64,000 bases of DNA from Mycobacterium gallinarum (GTDB taxonomy: Bacteria > Actinomycetota > Actinomycetes > Mycobacteriales > Mycobacteriaceae), in contig NZ_AP022601.1 in the NCBI RefSeq assembly GCF_010726765.1, positions 5,642,001 to 5,706,000 on the forward strand, given 5' to 3'. This document shows positions 1 to 7,085 of the stretch, one piece after another. Within the stretch, counting starts at the first letter, position 1. Each line of letters begins with the position of its first letter. The notes under the pieces were generated by a model. That model was given only the letters and a program-made list of their open reading frames with translations. It did no database searches and had not been told where the DNA came from. Position numbers and translations under genes: made by a program.

Positions 1-155
1 AAGGACCGCCCGCCGAACCGCTTGCCGCCGAGGCTGAGCCGGTCCCACCACCCACGCCCGTCCCGCCTCCGATAGAGCCCCTTGCCGCGCCCGAGTCTGC
101 AGCGGGTACGCCGTGCGAGATCGCGGCCGATGAACTGCCACAGGTGGGCGAATGA
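1..155 (+). CDS. C-terminal end of a Pro/Ala/Glu-rich protein (partial)
   Basis: The frame ending in TGA at 153-155 is open from the window edge. It reads as about 50 residues rich in Pro, Ala and Glu, with PVPPPTPVPPPIEPL near the start of the visible part and a final ELPQVGE. Such tails are common at the C-terminus of secreted or wall-associated mycobacterial proteins. The family cannot be named because the folded part lies outside the window. Confidence 0.45.
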   Translation, partial: GPPAEPLAAEAEPVPPPTPVPPPIEPLAAPESAAGTPCEIAADELPQVGE

Positions 156-191
156 CTCTGAATTGGCATAGAACTCGGGAGTAACGTTCGC

Positions 192-755
192 TTGGTGAAG
201 TTGCGGGCGCGTGAGCTGCTGGTCCTGTTCTTGGTGGGGGCGGCCGCGTCGCTGGTCGGCGATCACAGCCACGTCGTCACCGGCACCACGGAGTACCTCA
301 CGGACGCAGTGCCGTTCGTGTGGAGCAGCCCGATCTGGTTCCCGGTCATGGTCGGGGCCGCGACGGTGGCCCTGGCCGAATTGCGGCTGCACTTGCCTGA
401 ACCGCGTACCACGGTCATCGCGCGGCAAGGGCTTGCAGGAATCGCCGCGGTTCTCGGTGCCTACGTCACGACAGCACTGGTGCACAGTGCGCCACCCGTA
501 CCCAGTACTACTCTCATCGTCGCAATGGCAGTGATCACCTGGTGCGCACTGGGAGACCGGCCGTCAGTGGTGTGCGGGTTACTCGCAGCGGTCATCGGAC
601 CCATCGTCGAAATCGTGCTCGTCAAGTTTGGCGTGTTCGCATACAACGACGAGTGTGACCAACTGTTCGGTGTCGGGCCATGGCTTGTCCCACTGTATTT
701 CGCGTTCGGTGTGGTCGTCGCGATGCTGGGTGAGATCGCCGCCAAGGACCGTTAG
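192..755 (+). CDS. INSIG-like multi-pass membrane protein
   Basis: A 187-residue hydrophobic protein with about five to six membrane segments. Two stretches look like eukaryotic INSIG (insulin-induced gene) proteins: SSPIWFPVMVGAATV followed by LRLHLPEP near residues 44-72, and GVFAYNDE followed by WLVPLYFAFGVVVAMLGE near the C-terminus (INSIG has WLPCIFF-GG-GR at that place). INSIG proteins bind oxysterols and hold sterol-regulatory proteins in the ER; what bacterial relatives do is not known to me. Start is TTG 192 or GTG 195, with GGGAG at 177-181 ahead of either. It stands alone on this strand and its stop overlaps the convergent HNH stop by 4 bases. The fold assignment is by eye, so function remains open. 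Confidence 0.6.
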   Translation: MVKLRARELLVLFLVGAAASLVGDHSHVVTGTTEYLTDAVPFVWSSPIWFPVMVGAATVALAELRLHLPEPRTTVIARQGLAGIAAVLGAYVTTALVHSAPPVPSTTLIVAMAVITWCALGDRPSVVCGLLAAVIGPIVEIVLVKFGVFAYNDECDQLFGVGPWLVPLYFAFGVVVAMLGEIAAKDR

Positions 756-2212
756 AACGGTGGCGGGTCCGAGTTTTGTTCGCGTTCGGCTTTGATGCGG
801 GCTTCGCGGTCTTGGGTGCGGGTGCGTTTACGTTGGGGCATCATCAACCCCCGGTCGGTACTGAACGTCTGCGGCTTCAGTGGGGGTGGCAGGCCCCCGG
901 TGGTGGTGTCCCAGTCGGGGAAGTAAACCCGTGATCCCGGATGAGTCGTGTAGGTGTGTCCGGTCGGCGAGGTCCACACCGCGCCACCATCGGGTCGCAG
1001 TGTCAGCTCCCAATCCCCGGTCCAAAAAGTCTTGAGCAAGTGATGTTTTCGGCACAGACACGCCAGATTCGACGCATGCGTGGCCCCCAGCGGGTAGGGG
1101 ATCACATGATCGATATCGCAGAACTCCGCCGCCGTGGTGCAGCCGGGAAACCGGCACGTCAGATCCCGCGCCCGCACAAACCGCGCCAGCTTCGCCGACG
1201 GCCGATACCCCGACTCGGGCTCGCCGGCCGGGGTGCACAAGGGCTGTAGTTTGGCGCCGTTGCGCAGCAACTCCGCCAACAGCGGAGTCGGCAGCACCTC
1301 GGTCCCCGACAACAATGCGGTGCCAGAGGATTTGGGCCTTGCCGGGGCTGGGGTCTGCGGCCCCGGAGTAGAAGATGCAGTGGTGGCAGGCACGTCACCT
1401 TTCAGCCCGTCCACCGTGGATTGGTCGGTGTAGACGGTGACGACCACCGACGACTTCGGCGCCGGCTGGCCCGCCCGCGCCTCACAGGTCGGGGATTCAC
1501 ACGCACACCGCAGATGATCATTACCGTGGCTCCACGCCCCGATCGCATCGGCGCGACGCTCACCGGCCGAGCGGGGATCGTTGGGACACACCGTGGCCGC
1601 CATCGCCGCGATCTTCTTCTTCAACACCGCCGCATCCGCGGCGGTCAACCGGCCCCACACCGATGTCGTGCCCGCCTCATCCTCGAGGTCACCGACCACG
1701 AAGTCGCGGCTCCGCGCGACGGTCTTGACCACCATCAGCGCCGACTCATCGAACTCCAACACCAACCCATCCACCGCCGCGATCAACTTGTCCTCGCCCA
1801 ACGGACCCCACCTGCCAGCCCGCTCCGCGATCGCACGATCAATGACCGCCCATATCGCGTCGTCGGTGATGAACTGCGTGCGCCAGGTGATCGCCCCCAC
1901 CACCCGCGCACTCACCTCGCCACGAGCGAACATCGCGGCCACGGCAGGCAGACGATCCCGCAACGCCACCGCGATGCGCATCTGACCTGAGGCCTTGCGC
2001 GCGCTGATGTTCATCGCTGCCGCGACCTCAGCCGCTGTGCAGTCCCACCAATCACACGCCCACCGCGCCCGCTCATCATCATCAACAACACGACGACGCT
2101 TCAGTTCAGCGATCGCCGCCAACCGCCGCGCCGCAGTCGCGGCTTCAGCCCGAGTCAGATCCGCGATCGCCGCGACGACGCTGGCGTCGTCGGCTTCGGA
2201 GAACTCGAACAT
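752..2212 (-). CDS. DUF222/13E12-type HNH endonuclease family protein, SOS-controlled
   Basis: A 486-residue member of the mycobacterial 13E12 REP family. The N-terminal helical DUF222 region contains LTRAEAATAARRLAAIAELKRRR-like sequence at residues 20-40. The C-terminal HNH nuclease has CRFPGC, DIDHVIPYPLGATHASNL and LCRKHH, which supply zinc-binding Cys and catalytic His/Asn. I start at ATG 2212 (MFEFSEADD), the usual family start, although the frame stays open to 2305. The extension would read through the IS terminal repeat and is therefore not native. The start codon lies inside a LexA box and is 7 bases from a TATATT -10, so the mRNA should be leaderless and DNA-damage inducible. An IS element sits 24 bases upstream. 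The substrate of the nuclease is unknown. Confidence 0.85.
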   Translation of the reverse strand: MFEFSEADDASVVAAIADLTRAEAATAARRLAAIAELKRRRVVDDDERARWACDWWDCTAAEVAAAMNISARKASGQMRIAVALRDRLPAVAAMFARGEVSARVVGAITWRTQFITDDAIWAVIDRAIAERAGRWGPLGEDKLIAAVDGLVLEFDESALMVVKTVARSRDFVVGDLEDEAGTTSVWGRLTAADAAVLKKKIAAMAATVCPNDPRSAGERRADAIGAWSHGNDHLRCACESPTCEARAGQPAPKSSVVVTVYTDQSTVDGLKGDVPATTASSTPGPQTPAPARPKSSGTALLSGTEVLPTPLLAELLRNGAKLQPLCTPAGEPESGYRPSAKLARFVRARDLTCRFPGCTTAAEFCDIDHVIPYPLGATHASNLACLCRKHHLLKTFWTGDWELTLRPDGGAVWTSPTGHTYTTHPGSRVYFPDWDTTTGGLPPPLKPQTFSTDRGLMMPQRKRTRTQDREARIKAEREQNSDPPPF

Positions 2213-2220
2213 ACATTCGA
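2205..2220. promoter_or_regulatory. LexA (SOS) box over the HNH gene start
   Basis: TCGAACATACATTCGA matches the mycobacterial LexA consensus TCGAAC-N4-GTTCGA at 11 of 12 defined positions. The identical 16-mer lies upstream of imuA' at 46616-46631. Here the box covers the ATG (complement of 2210-2212) of the HNH gene and abuts its -10, so bound LexA would block initiation. Confidence 0.85.
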
Positions 2221-2225
2221 ATATA
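2213..2225 (-). promoter_or_regulatory. -10 element of the HNH gene
   Basis: On the minus strand TATATT (2225-2220) is followed by seven bases and then the ATG at 2212, the spacing expected for a leaderless transcript beginning at the start codon. The place for the -35 hexamer (about 2243-2248) lies inside the IS left terminal repeat. Confidence 0.6.
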
Positions 2226-2236
2226 AACCAGTCCAC

Positions 2237-2259
2237 TGACTCAAACTTCTTGGCAGGGT
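2237..2259 (+). repeat. IS left terminal inverted repeat
   Basis: Begins TGACTCAA and ends GGCAGGGT, with a variable 7-base middle. It pairs with the right repeat at 3569-3590. Confidence 0.7.
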
Positions 2260-2303
2260 CGCGTTGTGCATACGCGGCTGATGTTGAGGAGGTTGAGTGG
2301 GTC

Positions 2304-2648
2304 ATGGTCAGATCGCGACGAACAAAGATTGCTGCCGAGGAGAAGACCCGGTTGGTGCTGGCTGTTCTAGCCGGTGAGATGACCTGTGCTGAGGCGGCCC
2401 GGCGGTGTGGGGTGGCCTCGACTCAGGTGACGAAGTGGAAGCATCAGTTCCTTGAGGCTGGGGCCCAACGCTTGCAGGAGGTGCCCAGCGGCGCCGCGCA
2501 TGGCGCGGGTAGCCCTGAGCAGCGTCGGCTGCGGATGGAAAACGAGCAGCTCAAACTCGCGCTGGCCGAAGCCACGGTGCAGCTGCGGATCTGGCAGCGC
2601 GGTGCAGCTTTGGCCGATCAGGTCCCTTCCAGGACCTCGAAACCCTAA
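2304..2648 (+). CDS. IS3-family transposase OrfA
   Basis: A 114-residue OrfA with a helix-turn-helix (residues about 8-50: KTRLVLAVLAGEM, AEAARRCGVASTQVTKWKHQF) that binds the terminal repeats, then a leucine-zipper-like segment (LRMENEQLKLALAEATVQL) used for multimerisation. GAGGAGG lies ahead of ATG 2304. In this family a -1 ribosomal frameshift near the end of orfA fuses OrfA to OrfB. The orfB frame is indeed -1 relative to orfA and is open upstream through at least 2603, so an overlap for frameshifting exists. I cannot identify the slippery site with confidence. Confidence 0.85.
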   Translation: MVRSRRTKIAAEEKTRLVLAVLAGEMTCAEAARRCGVASTQVTKWKHQFLEAGAQRLQEVPSGAAHGAGSPEQRRLRMENEQLKLALAEATVQLRIWQRGAALADQVPSRTSKP

Positions 2649-2686
2649 GAGAAGCAGCAGGTCTGCCGGTTTCGAGGTTCGCGCCA

Positions 2687-3586
2687 TTGGCCGGCATCGC
2701 CGAGCGGACCTATCGCCGCCGGCTGGCCCGACTGCGCGCTGGTGACCCGGCCAAGGGGCCTTGGCCGGCGCCGGTCGTCGACCGGATCGAAGCGATCGCG
2801 GCGAAGTACGCCGAGGCGTGGCCGGCCTGGGGCTACCGCAAGATCGCCGCACTGATGCGCGCTGATGGTCACGACGTAACCAACTCGTCGGTGCAACGCG
2901 CGCTGCGGCGGCGTGGCCTGCTGTTACCCCAGGGCTTTCGGGCCGATCGAAAGTCTTGGGCTGCGTTGCGCCGCCGGGTATTTCACGATCCGCCGACTGA
3001 GCGCAACCGGGTGTGGCAGACCGACTTCTCCGAGTTCGAGACCGCCCACGGCGGGATCTGGCGAATTAGTGCCGTCATCGACTACGTCACCAAATACTGC
3101 CTGGCCATCACCGTCACGCCCACCAGCCGCGGCCGCGACGCCGTGCACTGCATTCGGTTGGCCGTCGAGGAAGCCACCCGCATCTTGAACCTCACCGACC
3201 TGCGAGTCGACCGCGGCGAAATGGAGGTCCTTGACGCCGAGGACAACGTCATCGGCCACGCCCCTGCACCGATTGCGATCGTGTCCGACAACGGTCCCTG
3301 CTACCGGGGTAAAGACTTCCACACCCTGTTCACCGGCCATGATCCGCTCCTGCGCCACATCCGCACACGCATCAAATCACCACAAACCAACGGCGTCATC
3401 GAGCGATTCTTCGAAACCCTGAAATACGAGCATCTCTTCCGCGGCTACATCGGCGACGGCGACGCACTCGACATGGAAACCCATCGATTCCGCATCATCT
3501 ACAACACCATCCGACCACACCAAGCCCTGGCCGACCGCACCCCAAAACAGGCCTACCTCGACAGCAAAACCCTGCCACCTTCTTGA
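2687..3586 (+). CDS. IS3-family transposase OrfB, DDE integrase core
   Basis: About 299 residues from the first usable start (TTG 2687). The protein is normally made as an OrfAB fusion through a -1 shift, in which case translation enters this frame upstream of 2648. An HTH_21-like segment (WGYRKIAALMR) is followed by the rve catalytic core. The DDE triad is visible as WQTDFSEF, VSDNGPCY, and NGVIERFFETLKYE, with the second D and the E about 35 residues apart. No stop or frameshift interrupts the core, so the enzyme looks functional. It ends 4 bases before the outer end of the right repeat. Confidence 0.88.
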   Translation: MAGIAERTYRRRLARLRAGDPAKGPWPAPVVDRIEAIAAKYAEAWPAWGYRKIAALMRADGHDVTNSSVQRALRRRGLLLPQGFRADRKSWAALRRRVFHDPPTERNRVWQTDFSEFETAHGGIWRISAVIDYVTKYCLAITVTPTSRGRDAVHCIRLAVEEATRILNLTDLRVDRGEMEVLDAEDNVIGHAPAPIAIVSDNGPCYRGKDFHTLFTGHDPLLRHIRTRIKSPQTNGVIERFFETLKYEHLFRGYIGDGDALDMETHRFRIIYNTIRPHQALADRTPKQAYLDSKTLPPS

Positions 3587-3590
3587 CTCA
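3569..3590 (-). repeat. IS right terminal inverted repeat
   Basis: Read on the minus strand it begins TGAGTCAA and runs to GGCAGGGT, matching the left repeat at its tip (7 of 8) and inner block (8 of 8). Confidence 0.7.
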
Positions 3591-3646
3591 AGACACCAGT
3601 TCACCGACACCCGCGGAGGTTATCCACGGTTCTCGGCGGTGCTGAT

Positions 3647-4951
3647 TCAGGCGTTGGCGGGGCGCCTGCGGCGGTTGTTCGAGCGGCGCCGACGAGACTG
3701 CTCGGGTTTGACAGGTGCGGGCCGGTTGGGGGCCGCGGGCACGATCGGGCTACCGAAGGAGCGCTCGCCAGGGGCGATCTCGTGCAGCACCGGATGTGAC
3801 GGGCCGCGGAAGCGGGTGATCGTCGGCTTCACGCCGGCCTTGCGCGTCAGTTGCCGCACATCGGACACCTGCTCGTCGAGCATCAGCGTCACGACGGTGC
3901 CGTCGTTTCCTGCGCGCGCCGTCCTGCCCGACCGGTGCAGATACGCCTTGTGCTCGACCGGCGGGTCGGCGTGTACCACGAGGGTGACGTCGTCGACGTG
4001 GATACCGCGCGCAGCGATATCCGTCGCGACCAGCACCCAAGCCGATCCATCGGAGAATGCCGCCAGGTTGCGCGTGCGGGCATTCTGAGACAGGTTGCCG
4101 TGCAACTCGACTGCAGGAACTCCGCGCGAATTCAGCTGGCGGGCAAGGTTCTTGGCGCCATGCTTGGTGCGGGCGAAGACGATCTTGCGTCCCGGCGAGG
4201 CCGCCAGGTCGGCGAGCACGTTGATGCGGGCCGCCTTCTCGACATGCAGCACGTGATGCTCCATTGCCGCGACCGGCGACTGCTCCGAGTCGACGCTGTG
4301 CACGACGGGATCGGTCAGGTACCGCTTGACCAGGACATCCACGCCACCATCCAAGGTGGCGGAGAACAGCATTCGCTGGCCATTGCGGGGCGTCTTGTCC
4401 ATCAGTCGCTTCACCGGAGGAAGGAAGCCGAGGTCCGCCATATGGTCAGCCTCGTCGAGCACGGTGATTTCGACGGCGGACAGATCCGCGTGGCGCGATT
4501 TCACGTGGTCTTCCAGACGCCCGGGGCACGCGATCACGATGTCGACGCCGGCACGCAGCTTGTCGATCTGTGGCTGGTGTCCGACGCCACCGAATACGAC
4601 GACGGACCGCAAGTTCGTTGCGGCGGCCAACGGCGCGAGCGCGGCGTCGATCTGAGCGACCAACTCGCGGGTCGGGGCAAGGATGAGCGCACGCGGACGG
4701 CCAGGTGCTCGCTTCGACTGACTCGCTGTGAGTCTCGTCACCATGGGCAACAAGAACGCATACGTCTTGCCGGAACCGGTGCGGCCGCGGCCCAATACGT
4801 CGCGGCCGGCCAACGAATCGGGCAGCGTCGCGGCCTGGATGGGGAACGGGGAGTCGATGCCGTTACCGGCAAGGACATCGACGACAGCCTTGGGCAGGCC
4901 GAGGTCGGCGAAAGTGGGCACGGTTGTGCCGTCAGTGATTTGAACAGACAA
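3647..4951 (-). CDS. DEAD-box ATP-dependent RNA helicase (RhlE-like)
   Basis: A 434-residue RNA helicase that unwinds RNA duplexes using ATP, as in ribosome assembly or mRNA decay. All core motifs are visible: Q motif FPIQAATLP (about 36-44), Walker A GRTGSGKT (56-63), PTRELVAQ, DEAD in VLDEADHM, SAT in FSATLDG, ATDIAARGIHV, and motif VI HRSGRTARAG. The C-terminal 20 residues form a basic RRRRSNNRRRR tail, typical of RNA-binding extensions. It is transcribed away from the IS element and is separated from the next gene by 148 bases that contain a short inverted repeat. The motif set makes the class certain; the RhlE label rests on overall shape. Confidence 0.93.
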   Translation of the reverse strand: MSVQITDGTTVPTFADLGLPKAVVDVLAGNGIDSPFPIQAATLPDSLAGRDVLGRGRTGSGKTYAFLLPMVTRLTASQSKRAPGRPRALILAPTRELVAQIDAALAPLAAATNLRSVVVFGGVGHQPQIDKLRAGVDIVIACPGRLEDHVKSRHADLSAVEITVLDEADHMADLGFLPPVKRLMDKTPRNGQRMLFSATLDGGVDVLVKRYLTDPVVHSVDSEQSPVAAMEHHVLHVEKAARINVLADLAASPGRKIVFARTKHGAKNLARQLNSRGVPAVELHGNLSQNARTRNLAAFSDGSAWVLVATDIAARGIHVDDVTLVVHADPPVEHKAYLHRSGRTARAGNDGTVVTLMLDEQVSDVRQLTRKAGVKPTITRFRGPSHPVLHEIAPGERSFGSPIVPAAPNRPAPVKPEQSRRRRSNNRRRRPANA

Positions 4952-4991
4952 GGTTGAAGCTCCGAAAGTAGAGTGTGGTCGTCCTGCCCGG

Positions 4992-5007
4992 CGCGGATCA
5001 ATCCGCG
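4992..5007. repeat. Perfect inverted repeat upstream of the helicase gene
   Basis: CGCGGAT-CA-ATCCGCG gives 7-bp arms around two bases, 40 bases ahead of the helicase ATG. It could be an mRNA leader hairpin or a protein site. Helicase leaders are often autoregulated, but nothing here proves that. Confidence 0.4.
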
Positions 5008-5099
5008 GCGCTCGGTTGACGATCGAGAAACGGCAAAAGGCAGAACAGACGATGCCGCTGAAGATCAGTCTACAGCCTCGGCCGCATTCGGCTTAATCG

Positions 5100-6146
5100 T
5101 TACGGGAGTAGCTCACGCAATTCCTCGACGAATCGCCGCGTTTCGGCGCGCTCACCCGACAGCGGCTGTAGCAGAAGTGTGGTGGTACCGGCCTCCGCGA
5201 AGGCGGCGAGACGCTCCTTGACGTAACCGCGCGGACCCACCAGCGAAACGGCGCGCACCAATTCGTCGGGAACCGCGGCGATGGCTTCGGTCTTCTTGCC
5301 CGCCAGATACAAGTCCTGGATGTCGTTGGCGACCTCGCCGTAGCCGTAGCGCGTGGCCAGGTTGTGGTAGAAATTCTTGCCGCGTGCGCCCATGCCGCCG
5401 ATGTACAGCGCCAGTTGCGGTTTCGTCCACGCCAGTCGGTCATCGACGTCGTCGCCGATCGCCAACGGCGCGCTGACCGTCACGTCCAGTTGGCCCAGAG
5501 CGGGATCCCGCTTGGCGAACCCGGCGCGCAGGGCGTCGCCCCACACGTCGTCGGCCTTCTCCGGGAGGAAGAACACCGGCTGCCACCCCTCGGCGATCTC
5601 GGCGGTGAGTTCGACGTTCTTCGGGCCGAGTGCGGCGATATTGATCGGGATGCGTTCGCGCACAGGGTGATTGATCAATTGCAGCGGTTTGCCGAGGCCG
5701 GTTCCCTGATCGGCGGGCAGCGGAATCTGATAGTGCTTGCCGTCGTATGTCACCCGCTCGCGGCGCCAGACCTGTCTGCAGATGTCGATGACCTCGCGGG
5801 TGCGCCCCAGCGGAGCGTCGAAGGGGACTCCGTGAAAGCCCTCCATGACCTGTGGGCCGGAGGTGCCGATGCCCAGCCGGAACCTGCCGTCGGACACGTA
5901 GTCGAGCCCGGCGGCCGTCATCGCGAGCAGCGTCGGCGTGCGGATGTAGATCGGGACGACGCCAGTGGCCAACTCCATGCGCGTCGTCTTCGCCGCCAGA
6001 AAGCCCAGCTGGCTGATCGCGTCGTAGGAGTAGGCCTCGGCCACGAACGCGACGTCGACGCCGACCTGCTCGAGTTCGACGATCTGGTCGACGGCCTCGA
6101 GGAAGCCACCCGCGTAGTTGAGGAAGATTCCGGTGCGCATCGACAT
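5100..6146 (-). CDS. LLM-class F420-dependent oxidoreductase
   Basis: A 348-residue luciferase-like (bacterial luciferase/LLM) TIM-barrel protein. In mycobacteria most of these use coenzyme F420 for hydride transfer. Visible family signs are FVAEAYSYD (about 34-42), the segment ELATGVVPIYIRTP, and DYVSDGRFRLGIGTSGPQV, which lines the cofactor pocket. From memory it resembles Rv3520c. I choose ATG 6146 (MSMRTG); ATG 6140 and GTG 6161 are alternatives. The spacing TATAAA-6-ATG suggests a leaderless transcript from its own promoter, although it also lies only 37 bases behind the upstream hydrolase-fold gene on the same strand. The substrate is unknown. Confidence 0.82.
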   Translation of the reverse strand: MSMRTGIFLNYAGGFLEAVDQIVELEQVGVDVAFVAEAYSYDAISQLGFLAAKTTRMELATGVVPIYIRTPTLLAMTAAGLDYVSDGRFRLGIGTSGPQVMEGFHGVPFDAPLGRTREVIDICRQVWRRERVTYDGKHYQIPLPADQGTGLGKPLQLINHPVRERIPINIAALGPKNVELTAEIAEGWQPVFFLPEKADDVWGDALRAGFAKRDPALGQLDVTVSAPLAIGDDVDDRLAWTKPQLALYIGGMGARGKNFYHNLATRYGYGEVANDIQDLYLAGKKTEAIAAVPDELVRAVSLVGPRGYVKERLAAFAEAGTTTLLLQPLSGERAETRRFVEELRELLP

Positions 6147-6173
6147 GTGAGCTTTATACACCCAACCGGTTGG
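6147..6173 (-). promoter_or_regulatory. Candidate promoter with palindromic operator for the LLM gene
   Basis: On the minus strand TATAAA (6158-6153) stands six bases before ATG 6146. Just upstream, in the -35/-10 spacer, is the perfect palindrome CCAACCGGTTGG (6162-6173), followed by another TTGG. Such palindromes are typical TetR-type operators. No regulator is encoded next to it. Confidence 0.5.
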
Positions 6174-6183
6174 TTGGCCGCAC

Positions 6184-7029
6184 TCAGGGCTTCAAGAGCG
6201 CGACGACTTTGTTCTCGAGAGCCACCGGATCGTCGGCGAACGGGTCCATCGTCGTCGCCTTGGGCAGTGCGATCTCGGGGTCGGCGAAGTCGCGGTAGGC
6301 CTTGTCGCCGGTGAGCATGTGTAGGAAGTACCCGGTCATCAGTGCACGCACGATCTTCAGCGTGCCGCGATCGGCGCCGGGCAGTCCGACCGCTTTGGCC
6401 AGCCGGCGCCCCTCGACGAGCCCACCGGCCTTCACGCTGCTTACGTCGCGCAACGTGCCGCTCTTCCAGACGCGTGCGAGTTCGACAGCGTTGGAGCGCA
6501 ACGACATCGGGTCGCCCGGGTCGGCGAGAATGAGGCCGGGCACCTTTAGTGTCGATGCGGGCTCTTCGGCGCGTGGCTTGGTGACGGTCGGAAACGCCGC
6601 CACGACAGCCTTCAACCTGCCGGGCATCCCGGCCGCCGCGAAGACCGCCGCGGAGGCGCCGAAACCGTGTCCGGCCACCCCGAGCTTCGTGGGATGGACG
6701 CTGATCTTGCCTGGTCCCAACCGCACCCCGGCGATGATGTCGAGGGCCGTGCCCAGGTCGTAAGACAGATTGAGCACCGACGGCGCCAGGCTGGTCTCGG
6801 TGGCGGGCGCGGCGGCGACGATGCCCCACGACGCCAGATGTTCGAGCGTTCCGTGGTAACGGTCGTCACTTGTAAGCCAGTCGTGACCGAATACGACACC
6901 AGCGAGATTCATCCCCGACTCCGGGGTGAAGACCACGCCGGGCAGTCCGGCAAACGCCAGGTCACCCCGCAAAACGCGGTGCGGACCGCGGCGCTTCAAC
7001 CCGTTGAAGAGCTTCGCTGTCCGCGCCAC
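6184..7029 (-). CDS. Alpha/beta-hydrolase-fold protein lacking the catalytic nucleophile
   Basis: A 281-residue dienelactone-hydrolase-like protein (start GTG 7029; the frame is open to another GTG at 7071). The oxyanion region VVFGHDW and the elbow strand KLGVAGHGFGASAAVFAA are recognisable, but the elbow reads G-H-G-F-G, with Gly where the family has Ser, Cys or Asp. I also see no GxGHxx histidine near the C-terminus. The fold therefore appears kept without the triad, which suggests a binding or scaffolding role, or chemistry using other residues. It lies divergent from glmS with 56 bases between starts, and ahead of the F420-type oxidoreductase on the same strand. Confidence 0.65.
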   Translation of the reverse strand: MARTAKLFNGLKRRGPHRVLRGDLAFAGLPGVVFTPESGMNLAGVVFGHDWLTSDDRYHGTLEHLASWGIVAAAPATETSLAPSVLNLSYDLGTALDIIAGVRLGPGKISVHPTKLGVAGHGFGASAAVFAAAGMPGRLKAVVAAFPTVTKPRAEEPASTLKVPGLILADPGDPMSLRSNAVELARVWKSGTLRDVSSVKAGGLVEGRRLAKAVGLPGADRGTLKIVRALMTGYFLHMLTGDKAYRDFADPEIALPKATTMDPFADDPVALENKVVALLKP

Positions 7030-7085
7030 CAGACGACCGTAGCGCAGGCAGGTCCGCCGGCGCTCTTGCACTACCCTGAAAGGCT

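Larger units (their letters stand above)
2237..3590 (+). mobile_element. IS3-family insertion sequence, about 1.35 kb
   Basis: Two overlapping-phase reading frames (orfA, orfB) lie between imperfect terminal inverted repeats that begin TG and end CA, the IS3-family ends. The repeats share TGA(C/G)TCAA at the tip and GGCAGGGT further in. The element is about 1354 bp, normal for the family. I cannot see a clean 3-4 bp target duplication (CAC on the left, AGA on the right), so the insertion may be old or one end may be slightly misplaced. It has separated the HNH gene promoter from its former upstream DNA. Both transposase frames look intact, so the element may still be active. Confidence 0.85.

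Noticed and set aside
2213..2305. N-terminal extension of the first HNH protein to ATG 2303-2305
   Set aside because: These codons cross the IS left terminal repeat and start inside the IS; the family start and promoter fit ATG 2212.
2234..3593. Target-site duplication flanking the IS
   Set aside because: The three bases outside the ends are CAC and AGA; a CAC appears three bases further on the right but this would break the conserved CA end.
7030..7085. glmS ribozyme/riboswitch
   Set aside because: The leader is at most 56 bases and probably absent, far too short, and no matching fold is visible.
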